43,706 bases of DNA from contig NW_003546260.1 in assembly GCF_000090795.2 (NCBI RefSeq), forward strand, positions 26,299-70,004, in the 5' to 3' direction. Under the pieces are notes generated by a model that made no database searches, was not told where the DNA came from, and saw only the letters and a program-made list of their open reading frames with translations. Within the stretch, counting starts at the first letter, position 1; every line of letters begins with the position of its first letter. Shown piece by piece: positions 13,101-24,400 of this stretch. The position numbers were made by a program, and so were the translations under genes. The stretch is from Amphimedon queenslandica (Eukaryota > Porifera > Demospongiae > Haplosclerida > Niphatidae).

Positions 13101-13582
13101 AGTACACTAGGAGGAGGACCAGGAGGAGGAGGATCAGAGGATGATAGTAACTGCTGCCTCTGAGGGACATCAGTAGCAATACCATACTCCTCAGTATCAG
13201 ACTCATCCAAATAGACTAACAATGATGAAGAGAGAGGACTGGCTGGTGCTCCAGTTGATAGAGGAGGAGGAGGAGGATGGAGAACAGGAGAGGTGGATGA
13301 ACCAACAGGTGAAGAGGGTACTATTGAAGAGGGGGCGGGAGAGGGAGGGAGAGGAGGAGGGAGGAGAGCGCTAGAGGGGAGAACTCCTCCTGGACGTTTC
13401 TGCATCTTTTTAATCTTCTTTTGCCTCTTGTACTCGTGGAGTAAATCAGCAAAAGGTTTCGACCTTCCTCTTACTTTCTGTCTCAGTTCTAACGAATGAA
13501 TCTGTAAAATAACATAAAACAATCACTAATCAACAAATCCTTATTCTGAGGATTAAATCATACATTTTAAAAACTTACAATT

Positions 13583-13654
<72 letters not shown>

Positions 13655-16031
13655 TCTAGCTGATTTACATTCCATATACAACATATACATGTATAATTAC
13701 AAAAGGGAGTGTTACAATAGTATCCCTTAGACCCAATAATTTGTAATAGCCCATGCTAATTTGCATGCCATCCTAAAACACATTAAGATAGACAATAATT
13801 AAAATGCTGACAATATACACAATTACCTGCTGGCATTTAACACATGTACATAGTATGCACTGAATGGTGGCATGTATATTGACAAATTTGATAATTGTTG
13901 GCTTGCGTTTGTGTTGTATAAAAACTGTACCAGTAACATGGTCTAGCTAAACACACAACCATCATATTTCACACACAACAAACCCAACATTAACAGCACA
14001 AAATGACACAAACTTCTCAATGAGCTATATATATAACACACCAGCAAGACAAACAAAAAGGCATAATACAGTATAGCTATCATCATGAGTTGCTTTAAAA
14101 TACCAATTACTTTAGCGGCACTTTCATTTCTTTGAGTAGATTAATGGTATATAAACAAGTTATGTCCATTACCATACATTATGTAACTTTAAGTGGATGC
14201 CCCTAGCCTAAAAAAGGCTGGGAAACACCAGAAAGCTTACATGTACAACTTGAAAGAAATTCACCACGACAAATAATTTCCATATACCATTATACGCTTC
14301 CCTTAATTTAGCCATACATGTACTTGTACATTTCTCTACAGAGAAGTGGGATTATTAGTAAGGACAACAAAGCAGTAAGTGACATATCCCCATATGACAC
14401 TCCTTATTCATAAACTTTGACAAAATAGCTTTATTGGGAATTAGCAGAACAGACTACAAGTACAGAGTGCGACATCAACAAGGTGGCAGCAGATTTACAT
14501 ATACATGTACATGTACATGGACAATGTAATCTGGAAATTTCAGAAAAATATTTGCACAACACAATTGAGAAGGAATGATGATTAATGAGAATGCATGCAA
14601 TTTAGTCAGTAGGAAAAAGAGAGGAGTAAATGTTAGTATTTAAAATATTAAATAATTAGGCTACATTATGCAATTCACTCTAGCTATAGTATAGTATAGC
14701 GCTACATAAACTAAAGCCAAACAAATGCCATTTTAAAGTGGAGTTACACCCACTGACCCACTAGTAATCACAGCTGCTACTATTCATAATATTTAAAGTA
14801 TCCCTAAGGATAGTGAATAACAATCTCACAGTAATGCATGCACATGTACATATACATGTAAACTAAATGAATGCAGGTTTTGTTTATTGTTTATATCAAT
14901 AAGTTGAAGCTTGCAAGTGTCACTGACAATAATGAAACAGTGAATATAAGGACACTTTCAATTGCTAGAGTTTAGATTAGGCTCCTACTGTAGTTTCCCT
15001 GAAGTACATATAGACATACAGGAAAGATATTACATCATCCATCAATCACTATAACAGTACATAAACTCAAGGAAGTTGAGTCAAGTCTATATGGTAGGTA
15101 ATGGAAGGCTTAAGGAGCTAAGGAATGCTGTTACATGAACTGAGTACCTCTTCACATACAGTATAAATACATTACATACACATGTACATGTACATGTACA
15201 TGTGCATGCACATAATTATTATTACTAAAATTACTAGATTTCACTTTAATTAATACATTCATTAGCACTCGGAGCTATCAAATTATTTCCAGGTGTGACA
15301 TATTGGTAAAGCTATAGGGAAGAGGGTCTCATACCACAAATGATTTTAAATATAAGTTATGTCCTGAACCAAGGTGACCTTTACACTGTCTATGATAAAA
15401 TTATTTTAGGCTGGGACAGTCCCTGGGCACTCCTTCTCTTCTGTATAATAAAATCCATTTATTGTGAGCTCAGAATCAAACAATTGCACATGAGTACATG
15501 TACATGTATGTACGTATGACTTAAGAATGAAGCTGAACCTATTTAACCCAATGACAAAAGGTCACACATGTATCAGTACAAAGAGTCAAAACATGTACAT
15601 GTACATGCAATCATAAAATACTGCCAAAACAGGTTCATGTATGCACATGGATAGGTCTACAAGGTAACAGAGTTCACAATATGTGCTTGTCAACTCTACA
15701 GTTGGTAAAGTTAAGTGTGTAATGAATACGCACTTTGGCAATGGTAACATAATCAAACTAAAAATAGCAACATGACTAAGAGCGTATAATATTACTCAGG
15801 AAATTGAAAGATAAACTAATGCAGACAGCATCAGCAGAAATTAGAATCCTTGATTAGCTAATTTAGCTTGATATATGGCTACACAAACATTCAAAGCATA
15901 CCTTTCAATCACCACCTCTCATTTTATTAAATTGTAAACCTTCACTTGTACTCCTTTCTCTGGCTCTCTCCCCTTCCCTAGTCATCATTCATCTCTCCCT
16001 CCCTCCCTCCCACCCTCCCTCCCTCCCTCCC

Positions 16032-16095
<64 letters not shown>

Positions 16096-18624
16096 CTTCT
16101 CTAGACAATTGATTAATAATAGTACAGAATTACTACAAGTAAACAAACAATAGTAATCTATTACTAGATTTACTACACATACAGTCCATGAAACACATTC
16201 AACTATACATAATTTCCACTAACTATTAACAAAGAAAATAACAAAGCCATTGTATATGATTATTAAAGGAGCAAAAACAACACAAAAACAGTTAGCTATT
16301 ATTACTTGTAATTGATATTATTATTACTTGCTAGCAATTCATCATCATTGATTATCATACCTTGCAAGTGATAGATTTCCTACATAATCTCTTATCAGAC
16401 TCAATCCAAACACCACAGTGTCTATCCAGATCACATTCTATAAGGAAAGAAGGAAGAGAGTTCACTAATAGAATCACATACTAGATCATTCAACCATACA
16501 CACCATGTACATGTAGAAGCATACACAAATAGAGCCTAAATCATTTAGCTAAATATCATGCATGTCTTTAGTAATATGATCAAAATATCACCCACAATTA
16601 GAATAGATATATTGAATTACACCTGTACGTAAGCATGTATTGTGATTACCCAGTAACATTATAGTAACATACAGCACATACATGTACATGTACATGTACA
16701 CACATGGAGTCAATTACAAGGTACAAGGGCAACTATTAGCTATTATGATCGCCATGACAGTACAAATGGAATTAGGATGCATGAATGTACATGTACATGT
16801 GTATATACATGTATGCACATTATTTTATCTACAAAGAACAAATAAGGATATTAGGGAACAATGTACAATTCCAGGTAATCAAAGAAATACCACCTGCATT
16901 GTAAATTGCTCAATTTCATCAAAATCCTAGGCATGAAAACCATCCAATCCATGTATCAATAAAACTCCTCAAGCTTTAATTTCGTTAATGACACAGTACT
17001 GAAAAGTATGTGCCTTCTACATATACATAAGCATCTCTTTAGTCTTTTGTGTTATGATGCAATCAACACTCTGCCTTTTTTCATTATCAAACTATTGTGT
17101 CTCAAACTTTAAATAAAAGCTTTTTAGCCAAGCAAAAATAGGAATTATATTTACTACTAAAACAATAATTTGAAATGGGCGTGGCTGTGGGTGGGGCTAA
17201 GCCACACATAAAAAGTACCAGATAGTCATTAATAGAGACCATATTGCAGTGCATATACCTTTGCTTTTCTTTGATGATCCTACAGTAGTAGGTCCTAGCG
17301 AGGTCGATTGTCCAATAGTTTGTATGGGCCCCATTCCTCCTGGTACATGATCAGGTGGTCTACGAGGAGGAGGTGGGCTCTTTATAGCATTAGAATGATA
17401 CAGCTCTAAAGAAAGATAAAATACATGAGTGATAATCTCATTACTCCTCCAGCACAATGTACATGTACATGCACATACATGTATGGATGTGTGACAATAT
17501 GAGATGGCAATCATGACATATGCTGCTCCACACAGGATTGCTCAGTGGGAAAATAAAAAAATGTATGCCATGTTTTCTATAAACACATTAAGCCAAATGT
17601 AACAGACAAAACACTGGTCTGTCTCATTATGGTACTGTATATCAAATAAAGCACTTAAAAAGAGCATCACAAAGGGATACATTGTCTAATAAATCAAGCA
17701 ACTAATCAATATGCAGCATAAGCAAAACTGAAAAAATAGACATAAAGGATAAAAAAGAATATGTAAAAGATAAAAGAGAGAAAGGGGAGAGAATAAAAAG
17801 AGATGGAAAATAGGGAGAAACAAACCTCTATGCTTTAAAAGAGCCTGGCTTTTAACAACACGCCTACACAATTCACAGACTACAAGTATCATTTTATCAG
17901 TAGCAGGTTCTCTACCATAAATGGCCATATCTGATGAAGAGAGATAGGGAAAACAAATAAGAGGAAGAAAGGAGTAGTAAACAGAGGAGGAGCATGAAAG
18001 CAGAGGAGGAAATCGGGATTAGAAAGGAGAGCAAGTTGTGAACACAAAGGAAGTGGGAATAGGAAAAGAGAGGGGGAGAGAAAACGAGAGAATATACATG
18101 CAAGCATATTGCACATATATGTACATCTAAGTGTTTATTATCAGGAGAATTACCTTCTTTGTGAAGTCTGCCAGCAGTAGGAGAGAGAGGATTACGGGAT
18201 CCAGGTAGACCGCTTGTCCCTCCCACAACTTCTAGAACAAAAACAAGTCATTGTGTTCCATCTAATGCCCAACCCAGAAAGAGGTTTTTCGCTTATCAAT
18301 TAAGGGATAAAGGCATCAAAAAGTAAGGATTCAGTGACTGGAGGAGCCTGTTTGTCATAAGTGCCAGGAAACCACATAAACAAGCTTCACTAATACACTT
18401 AATATCCAATAACACACCTCATACAATAACACACTACATAAGGACACGCTACGTACTCATATCCAAAGAAACCATTCACCCAACCCTTTAACAAGACACG
18501 CCTCTAGTACACCTAATTCGAACTACTTTTATGTCCCCAATTCATACCAAACAATCTCACCTCTTTGCTTGGCGTACTCCTCAAACTTGGACCACCCATT
18601 GTCCTTGGGACCAGATTTATCCAT
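4143..18624 (-). CDS. ATXN7: Ataxin-7 family protein (SAGA deubiquitinase-module anchor)
   Basis: Ten exons on the minus strand: 18561-18624, 18154-18231, 17826-17930, 17259-17405, 16361-16437, 13067-13501, 8369-8508, 5480-6002, 5220-5379 and 4143-4753. Phases close throughout, giving 779 aa. Ataxin-7/Sgf73 tethers the histone H2B deubiquitinase module to SAGA in the nucleus. Residues 48-86 form the N-terminal zinc finger (VVCELC ... KHRELYH: C66, C69, H81, H86), preceded by DMAIYG as in vertebrates. Residues 132-160 plus the next exon form the SCA7 domain (CDLDRHCGVWIESD, ITCK, then IHSLELRQKVRGRSKPF), with ligands C133/C139/C150/C156/H159 preserved. Exon 7 carries the family FGSR ... SRRADPLRYSL motif. 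The C-terminal half is low-complexity (poly-Gly, His-rich, Pro-rich), with NRKRSR as a likely nuclear signal. There is no N-terminal polyglutamine tract. Which of the vertebrate paralogues (ATXN7, L1, L2) it matches best is undecided; it is probably pre-duplication. Confidence 0.93.
7311..7724. mobile_element. MITE-like element with 18-bp perfect terminal inverted repeats
   Basis: The left end reads aaaaaaaaggctaagtag (7311-7328) and the right end (7707-7724) is its exact reverse complement. Similarity of the two arms extends inward imperfectly (a 'gtaggtagttcgt'-like word near each end). The element is about 414 bp and codes for no transposase, so it would be non-autonomous. It is more GC-rich than its surroundings. 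An internal tandem repeat is listed separately. Flanking target duplication is not clear. Confidence 0.7.
7545..7642. repeat. About 21-bp tandem repeat (ctactgtcttctactgtcac units)
   Basis: Four to five copies of a unit combining 'ctactgtcac' and 'gctactgtctt', lying inside the 7311-7724 element. Because the unit length is near 21 nt, an open frame runs through it and translates into a repetitive Ser/Thr/Leu string. That frame is not a gene. Confidence 0.75.
7785..7963. mobile_element. MITE-like element, ends GTACTGTAGGGCGC / GGCGCCCTACGGTAC
   Basis: A roughly 179-bp element with imperfect terminal inverted repeats of about 25 bp (left 7785-7809, right 7936-7963). The interior is rich in the words 'ttcgtaattttc', 'gcgaaaatt' and 'tccgcaaaa', a style shared with other elements in this window. 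No coding capacity. Confidence 0.65.
8008..8202. mobile_element. MITE-like element, ends TATAGTGGGTTTTT... / ...AAAAACCCACTATA
   Basis: Terminal inverted repeats of about 23-24 bp (left 8008-8030, right 8179-8202) match with one substitution and one indel, extending to a GGATAA/TTATCC core. The interior carries 'cgaaatt', 'gcgaaa' and 'acgaat' words like its neighbour at 7785-7963. No coding capacity. Confidence 0.7.
8587..8707. repeat. Tandem duplication with TACATG tracts
   Basis: Two copies of a roughly 60-bp unit. Each has a TACATGTACATG-type tract followed by 'cactaaaaataccccaatt' and 'aaatacatg' (first copy near 8616-8646, second near 8676-8707, the second with one extra A). Confidence 0.75.
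8777..9491. repeat. Dispersed repeat with three palindrome-bearing units (copy A)
   Basis: The ends are short inverted repeats: gggttttcc at 8777-8785 and gggaaaacc at 9483-9491. Inside are units of about 190 bp. Each carries a CCCTGTACTA/TAGTACAGGG inverted pair: 8860-8889 (10-nt spacer), 9054-9073 (a perfect 20-bp palindrome) and 9241-9263 (3-nt spacer). Each is followed by 'agagaattctt', 'ttttctgatac' and 'caactttgagctg' words. A related copy lies in the ALDH1L intron at 42211-42669. Confidence 0.78.
9976..10090. repeat. Dispersed element, copy related to 33762-33915
   Basis: About 110 bp share an ordered set of words with 33813-33914: 'ctcaatggcac.tgg.cac', 'caaattaaaa', 'aaaaatt.agcaatt', 'gccaaaa', 'ttccaaaatt', 'ctatac'. 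Both copies have the same orientation on the plus strand. No coding capacity. Confidence 0.65.
11898..11950. repeat. TACATGTA palindromic microsatellite
   Basis: Clustered ACATGT/TACATG repeats inside the large ataxin-7 intron, one of many such tracts in the window. The unit is self-complementary. Confidence 0.85.
13584..13654. repeat. (TAA)n microsatellite
   Basis: About 23 consecutive TAA triplets, immediately downstream (on the minus strand upstream) of the ataxin-7 exon at 13067-13501. Confidence 0.97.
15176..15210. repeat. TACATG microsatellite
   Basis: Uninterrupted run of tacatg units ending in 'tgtgcatgcac', within an ataxin-7 intron. Confidence 0.9.
15992..16094. repeat. Pyrimidine tract: (CCCT)n followed by (CT)n
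   Basis: A CCCT-type run with two 'ccca' interruptions gives way at about 16035 to nearly 30 CT dinucleotides. It is a long polypurine/polypyrimidine strand asymmetry in an ataxin-7 intron. Confidence 0.95.
16438..17258. other. Ataxin-7 intron, no feature beyond a TACATG tract
   Basis: Contains a TACATG tract at 16679-16700 and a second short one near 16787-16812. No exon-like or inverted-repeat structure was recognised. Confidence 0.5.
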
Positions 18625-18952
18625 TAGCTATTAGAGGAGGAGGAGGTTACCCTCCCTTCCTTCCTGTCAGGATAGGCAGGGGGTGCCTTCAATCACGTGG
18701 GAGTGGTTACTTTAGAGCTACTTTGTATCCTTCTAAACTGTACACTGCCATACACTGTATATACAGCTTTGTATTTCTTGGGGTTAGGGGCCTCTTAAGC
18801 GTTAACATATATCCGAGAGAGCCTTCCAATTCTCACTACGCTTTGGCAGCCATTTTCTTCTTACCGCATATCATAAAATTTTCTTCTTTTGCATAATTAG
18901 AAAAGACACGCCCAAATACCCGCCTATTTTAAACTAGCCACGCCCTAACAAA
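18625..18952. promoter_or_regulatory. Bidirectional promoter region between ataxin-7 and SENP8
   Basis: The start codons of the two divergent genes are 328 bp apart, so both promoters should lie here. Visible motifs are an E-box CACGTG at 18694-18699, a YY1-like GGCAGCCATTTTC at 18845-18857, and two CACGCCC GC-boxes near the SENP8 start (about 18906 and 18942). No TATA box is evident, consistent with housekeeping-type promoters. Function is inferred from position only. Confidence 0.7.
18836..18853 (-). promoter_or_regulatory. Possible five-codon upstream ORF for ataxin-7, within a YY1-like site
   Basis: On the minus strand the YY1-like site reads AAAATGGCTGCC, whose ATG opens a frame M-A-A-K-A-stop. 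It resembles the short-leader ATGGC context seen at some animal start sites. It matters only if ataxin-7 transcription starts upstream of it, which the sequence does not show. Confidence 0.3.
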
Positions 18953-20883
18953 ATGGATCCTGATAAGATTGTATTGAGTTATCATGACAGTCTACTGAGA
19001 CTCTCTGATGTCTCCCTCCTCGATCCACCTCATTGGCTCAATGACAGATTGATCGGCTTTTACTTCGAGTCAGCAGCTATTAACACATTTTGTGCATGTT
19101 TTCATGAGTGTAGGCCACTGGATGCACTTGTAGGTATCTTGAGCGTGATCATGTCAAGAATGGTGAAAGGGTTTGTTTCATAACACCAGATGTCACTCAG
19201 TTCATCAAACTTTACCGTGGTCAGTTGATAACCGTTTGTAATGAAAACTAATATCCAGACAGACATAATTACATGTATGATATAATAATTATAACCACAC
19301 AACTGCTGCTTATAGTATGAACATATGGTTCTTGTCAGCAAATAAATGATGCATGCTCTGCACAGTATTAGAGTATACTAGTAATGGTGTGAGTTGTGTC
19401 ACGAAATTGCTGACTGGTACTCCAAACATGTACCTAAGGGAGTTTTATTGATAACATGCATGGTAAACAGACTGATAGTGATAGCAATGCATCCTCATCT
19501 ATAATTATATTAGTAACACTACCTGTTGGGTGTATTCTGTGTAATCTTTCATCCAGAACAATGTTGGATCAACCACCTGTCAGTCCTCTCTCTGTAGGTC
19601 CTTAAAAGTGTATGCAATTTGTCATAAGAGGAAGTTGTGTTTGTGATAGTGGTGTTTGTGCATCCTTTAGTACACGAATCACATCAGTCACCTGTAAGGT
19701 CAGGTGTTTATGATCACGGCTAGGGATGCGAGAGAGTGCATGATACAGACTTCCTAATAGCGTATACTCTTAGCTATACAATAATGTGAATGTTGATAGG
19801 ATATTATCTAATTTTGGTATCTATTGTGTTGAATATGTGCATTGTTTGACTGCATGGTTTCTCTCATTTATTGAATCAGTGAAAGGATGGACTACCTAAT
19901 AGGTTCAGAATTAAAGATGTTTTTGGAGCCTTTATCCCTTTGTGAGAAAGAACTTGTGATACTAGCAGTTAATGACAATTCTTCATCAGAACATAGTGGG
20001 GGCTCCCATTGGTAAATAAGCAGTTGATTAATAATTATTATTGCTAATAATTACATGTAAGTCCACTTGTGTTCACTAAAGTCTAAATACTTCTTTAAAG
20101 TATGCCACATTAAATTTACCATAAGCAAAATCTATGAACACAAATGGACTTGATCAAGTTGATTATCAGTCATGTTATTCTACTACCCTCGCTAGTAATA
20201 ATCATTTTTACTGATTAATCACCCACTCAATGCATGTACACATTCATTTGTTCATTAACTTACTCATTGTACTCATAATAATTTCCCCACTCATTCATCC
20301 ACCCACTCTTTCACTACTAATATTACAATCTTTATTTGATTTTCCTCCTTGCTCACTCTCTCTCTCCCACACACTTTCTCTCTCTTTCATTCTTTCCCTC
20401 TCTCTCTCCTTTTTTATCCAACCCCATTAGGAGTACACTAGTTTTTGACAGAGAAAGTTACTTGTACTTTCATTATGATTCGTCTTCTCCTAGCAACCAT
20501 ACACCTGCCAGGCAATGTGCCAGTAGCCTTTCTCCTTTTTTAAGCAGTGAGTAATTGTTTGTTTGTTTGTTTTGTGTCTTAGCCAGCACTTTCAATTAGG
20601 AGGGGAGAAAGAAATTCCTTTTTTAGAAGAAGCCTCTCCTCACCAGCATAACTGTGAGCTATATCATTTTAATTTAAAAAGTATTTTTAGTCAGAAATTC
20701 TTTTTAGCACATGACTGTGGAGTGTATGCTCTTCTCTTTGCAAAGTACTCGAGTCTTTCAAAGTTTAAAAAGATCGACCCAATGTCAGTGACAGAATATG
20801 CTACTCTTGAGAGAGTAAATAGATGGAGATCAGATACAAAGAAACTTATATTTAGTTTAGCAAATGACTCAACGGCTGATTAA
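18953..20883 (+). CDS. SENP8: SENP8/DEN1, NEDD8-specific cysteine protease
   Basis: Six exons: 18953-19068, 19134-19223, 19880-20011, 20431-20550, 20583-20653 and 20708-20883, giving 234 aa (human about 212). This C48/Ulp1-type protease matures NEDD8 and removes it from substrates. The N-terminus MDPDKIVLSYHDSLLRLSDV closely follows the vertebrate protein, as do DPPHWLNDRLIGF and ITPDVTQFIK. The catalytic set is complete: His112 (GGSHW), Asp129 (HYDS), oxyanion Gln174 (PHQHN) and Cys180 (SHDCGVY). The Gln-to-Cys spacing of six equals that of the human enzyme only if the 54-nt intron at 20654-20707 is removed. The end of exon 2 is the least certain boundary: the phase-compatible donor is a weak GTTGAT. 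The gene shares its upstream region with ataxin-7. Confidence 0.92.
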
Positions 20884-21433
20884 CTTCTAGCTAATAGTAT
20901 TTTTGTTTATTGGTATGTGTAGCAAATTCTTGAGCATAAACATTTTAATCAAATGCTGAGATTAAGATAAGCTGTGGTTAGGATTAATGCACGATTACAA
21001 CTTCAAATTAGAAGTAGTGGTAATACTGTACGGTCAGAAAGGAAAGCACTTGCATACCATAGTTGTCTTATCAGTAGGAACTCTACTATATTTGTGTAAT
21101 GGAATTGAATCAGTTTTAGTGATTTCCTTTAGTTATATTCCCCTACCAGGAAAAGTTGTGCATGACATACAACAGATGTGTACAATACCAAATGTGCACG
21201 AGCACCATAAAATCGAAGATTCAAATTTCCATATTTGGTAATAATTAATGATAAAAAAATTTATACATGAGGAGGTGTGCTACAATACAAACTTAACATG
21301 TACAAAGAGCATTTATATAATATATAATATATATATGTATATGTGAAATAGAAATGTATAGACAAGTGATTAACAACCAAACTCCGACTGACTGATGTAT
21401 AATAATGTAAGAGAGTGAGAGGAAGAGAATGCT
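20884..21433. other. Spacer between convergent SENP8 and astacin B 3' ends
   Basis: Holds both 3' UTRs. An 84-codon open frame on the plus strand at 20987-21241 has no recognisable domain and is probably chance. The stretch includes an AT-rich 'tataatatataatatatat' run near 21316-21336. Confidence 0.5.
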
Positions 21434-24400
21434 TCATGTCGATGATGACTTGACTATTATAAAGTTTGGCCGCATTGAGCAATCATGACATGAATGTCTT
21501 TTGCATCTCCTGTCGTTTACATTGCACTCAATGTAATCATTGGGTAGCGTGTTAAAGCGTAACTCTATGGTGTCATTGTGTGTAATTGGATCTCCATCTT
21601 TCTTGTTCAATGAGTGGATTTTAAGATGGTGTCTCCTGCATTTCTTTGTTGTCAGTATTGGGCAATATGTTTTCCCTCGGCATGCCCCTTTGCCGCATGT
21701 GATGATCATCTTACTATTGTGGTCAGGCTTTAGTACAATTAGATCACCTACACGGATCTCTGATGGTGAAGACTGCTCTGATGGTGAAGACTGCTCTGAT
21801 ACTTTTTCCAGTGTAAAGAGTGACATAGGACAATAGGGATAGCCTTCAGTCTCATTCTCACAGCATTTGACCCTGCAGCGTTCAGGATAACATGACATCC
21901 AGTGTATCGTTAAAGTATTATTGGCATTAGCAACTTTTAGTGCCACTTTATCACCTAAAAGGAGAGAAAGATGAAGAGTATGTGCTAATGGTAACATTAT
22001 GGACCAATAGAAACTAAGTAGAGTCAATATTGTCTTATGTCATGCATACAGTGTTTCATCACTGAATGACATGCCAATTATCTAGCACAATAATATAGTG
22101 GGCTATGAATAAGGAAGCCATTTATATAATAGCAGGACTAGTAGTTTCAGTGTTTACCTGATGCTATAGAGTTCCATATGGCATTTGTTGGAGTTGGGGA
22201 CATTTCATGAGAAACTGATGATAGTAAACTTGCTGTGTTTTTCTGCATCGCTGTTGTTGGGTCTGTCTGCTGGTCTTGCATAGTGCATGATGACATTATT
22301 GGGTGTGACATACATGTAAGCACCGTTGAGAGTGTTGGCCTTATCATAATTACATTATTAGTGTTTATGTCGACTGATGAAAGCATTGCTGATAATGAGC
22401 TGGCTTCTTTTTGATGACGTGTTCCAGCCAGTGAGTGCATGCTTAGCAAGAGCTCTTGATTTGTAGTTAGTGCTGTATGGGGAATGGTAGTCGTTGGGTT
22501 AATGATATCTGAAATGGTGGTCAGTGATAAAGTGTCCTGTGGTAAGTTGGAAGGGGAATAAGGGAAAGGGGAATAGAGGGAGGAAGGAGCAGATTGTGAT
22601 AGTAAGAGATATGAATGCTGTGTGGATGGTGTGGTATCAGTCTCCTCTTCCTCTGTTGGAAAGGGAGATGGTAATAGGTCATCTGTGCAGTTTCTGTCAT
22701 CTCCATCATCATCGCTTGAAAGAGTTACGTGCTTGTAATACTCTCCACTTCCTTCAGTGATGCTACATGGAGGAAGATCTAAAGGAAGGAAGAAAGATAA
22801 CGGACTGACCACGAAAAAGGAAGTGTGTTATGATTGGGTTAGTCTGCTCAGGTCAGGCGTAAGCAATATATGTCAAGTAATTGCTTTGGCAACTAAATGT
22901 TTGTTTACTGTTTTTCCCATGATAGGTAGCAGGGAATGCTTAACCACCCTCAGTCATTCATCTTTAATAGATATTCAGAGGGAGTGTGGGTATACAAGTT
23001 TGTACATAATAGTGTACTGTTGACCATTAGGTGTTAATGTGGGTCAACAACGGAAAGACAATCAGGAAATAGATCAAAAAAATATTCAGACAAGACAAAA
23101 TACAATAGGATAATATTTCTTTACAAACAAAACTGAATCATTGCAAGTGTTGACAAGCTGCATTTACTGACACTCATGACTTTAAGTTTTGTCTATAATG
23201 CATCAACAAGGACTTTTAAAGAAGGAAAGTGAAAGATTGACAAAAACAAGAGGAATAGAGAAGAGATACTAAAAGAGTATGAATAGCAAAAATAAACTAA
23301 GAGGTAAAATTGAAAAGGCTGTCACAAATTATTTTGTTGAGGTAGAAGTTGTCCAAATCTAAGTTGTCTGGCTGGGTTATACAGTTAGTACAGTGTAGGC
23401 AGGTTTAGAGGCTTAGGGTCATGGGAGCTCAAAATTATAACAATTATTATTTGATAATTAAATAATCACACCACCTGTTGATAATTATGGTTCGATAGCT
23501 AGCAATTTAAAATCATCATGTGAACAAGTGTTTAATTAATCAAGCATACATCTCTGAATAAACTATGCTCGCATTCTTAAACGTATTTAATGATAACACG
23601 CTACATCACATTATACTACATGCATGCACTAATATAAAGGGCACAATAGTTATTATAGTGGCATTGGACTATGTATGTATAATTATATAATACTGGGTCC
23701 ATCACACATTCATAGACACATCAAGCATTGCTAGCATAGCAACCACAGAGTTGACACATTCATTACACATCAAGGCTGGCACAATGCAACCACTAATAGC
23801 ACGGAGACTATACTATAAAAACTCTAACAGCTGAGTGACATCCTCTCAGAAGAGGTTAAAAAGTAATTGTTATAGTGTCTATAGGACTAGCCGACTGACC
23901 AACCACCTCACTGGCTTTACATATGATGCAACCACAACAAAATTATGGCTCAACTAATTGAGGAAAGTCAACACAAATGACCAGTAAAGGTAATATCGAG
24001 ACCTATTTTGTTGTCGGTCAAGTATTTTAAACATCCTTCAGACAGGACAAATACGAAACGAACAAGATGACATCAATTTAGGATCATTGCAAAGTGATAG
24101 GTTTCACCGTTTGCTTTGATACGAAACAATCGTACAATAAATAAAATGTATTGCATACTTTATCAGAAGTGGAAAATTAAATGTCAAGGGAATATCCACC
24201 CCCCAGTTAGACTCACATTTTTGGCAGCCATAGAGGTATCGCAATTGAAGATAGTCGCTGTTGGTTATTGTATCTCTCTGCCCAATAGTCCCATTGAATG
24301 GTCTCTTTGGTTTCATAGTTGGTTTCCCGTTCTTGGAGAATGCGTACAAAGAATAATGCATGATACTGCCATAGTCATAGTCATCGCTAAAACTTTGTAC

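Larger units (their letters stand above)
13502..16360. other. 2.9-kb ataxin-7 intron with microsatellites
   Basis: It separates the two halves of the SCA7 domain (the exon ending ITCK and the exon starting IHSLELRQ). It holds an AAT microsatellite, a TACATG tract and a long CT tract, listed separately. No exon-like stretch with conserved protein was recognised. Confidence 0.6.

Noticed and set aside
20654..20707. Reading the SENP8 'CELYHFNLKSIFSQKFFLA' segment as a true protein insertion
   Set aside because: It has canonical GT...AG ends, is AT-rich like other introns here, and its removal restores the exact family spacing to the catalytic cysteine. Kept only as a possible retention isoform.
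20987..21241. 84-codon open frame downstream of SENP8
   Set aside because: No conserved motif, signal peptide or splice context. It fits the SENP8 3' UTR better.
21760..21800. SEQSSPSEQSSPSE in astacin B as a functional motif
   Set aside because: It is an 18-bp tandem DNA duplication in a loop between repeats of the Cys-rich domain, most likely slippage.
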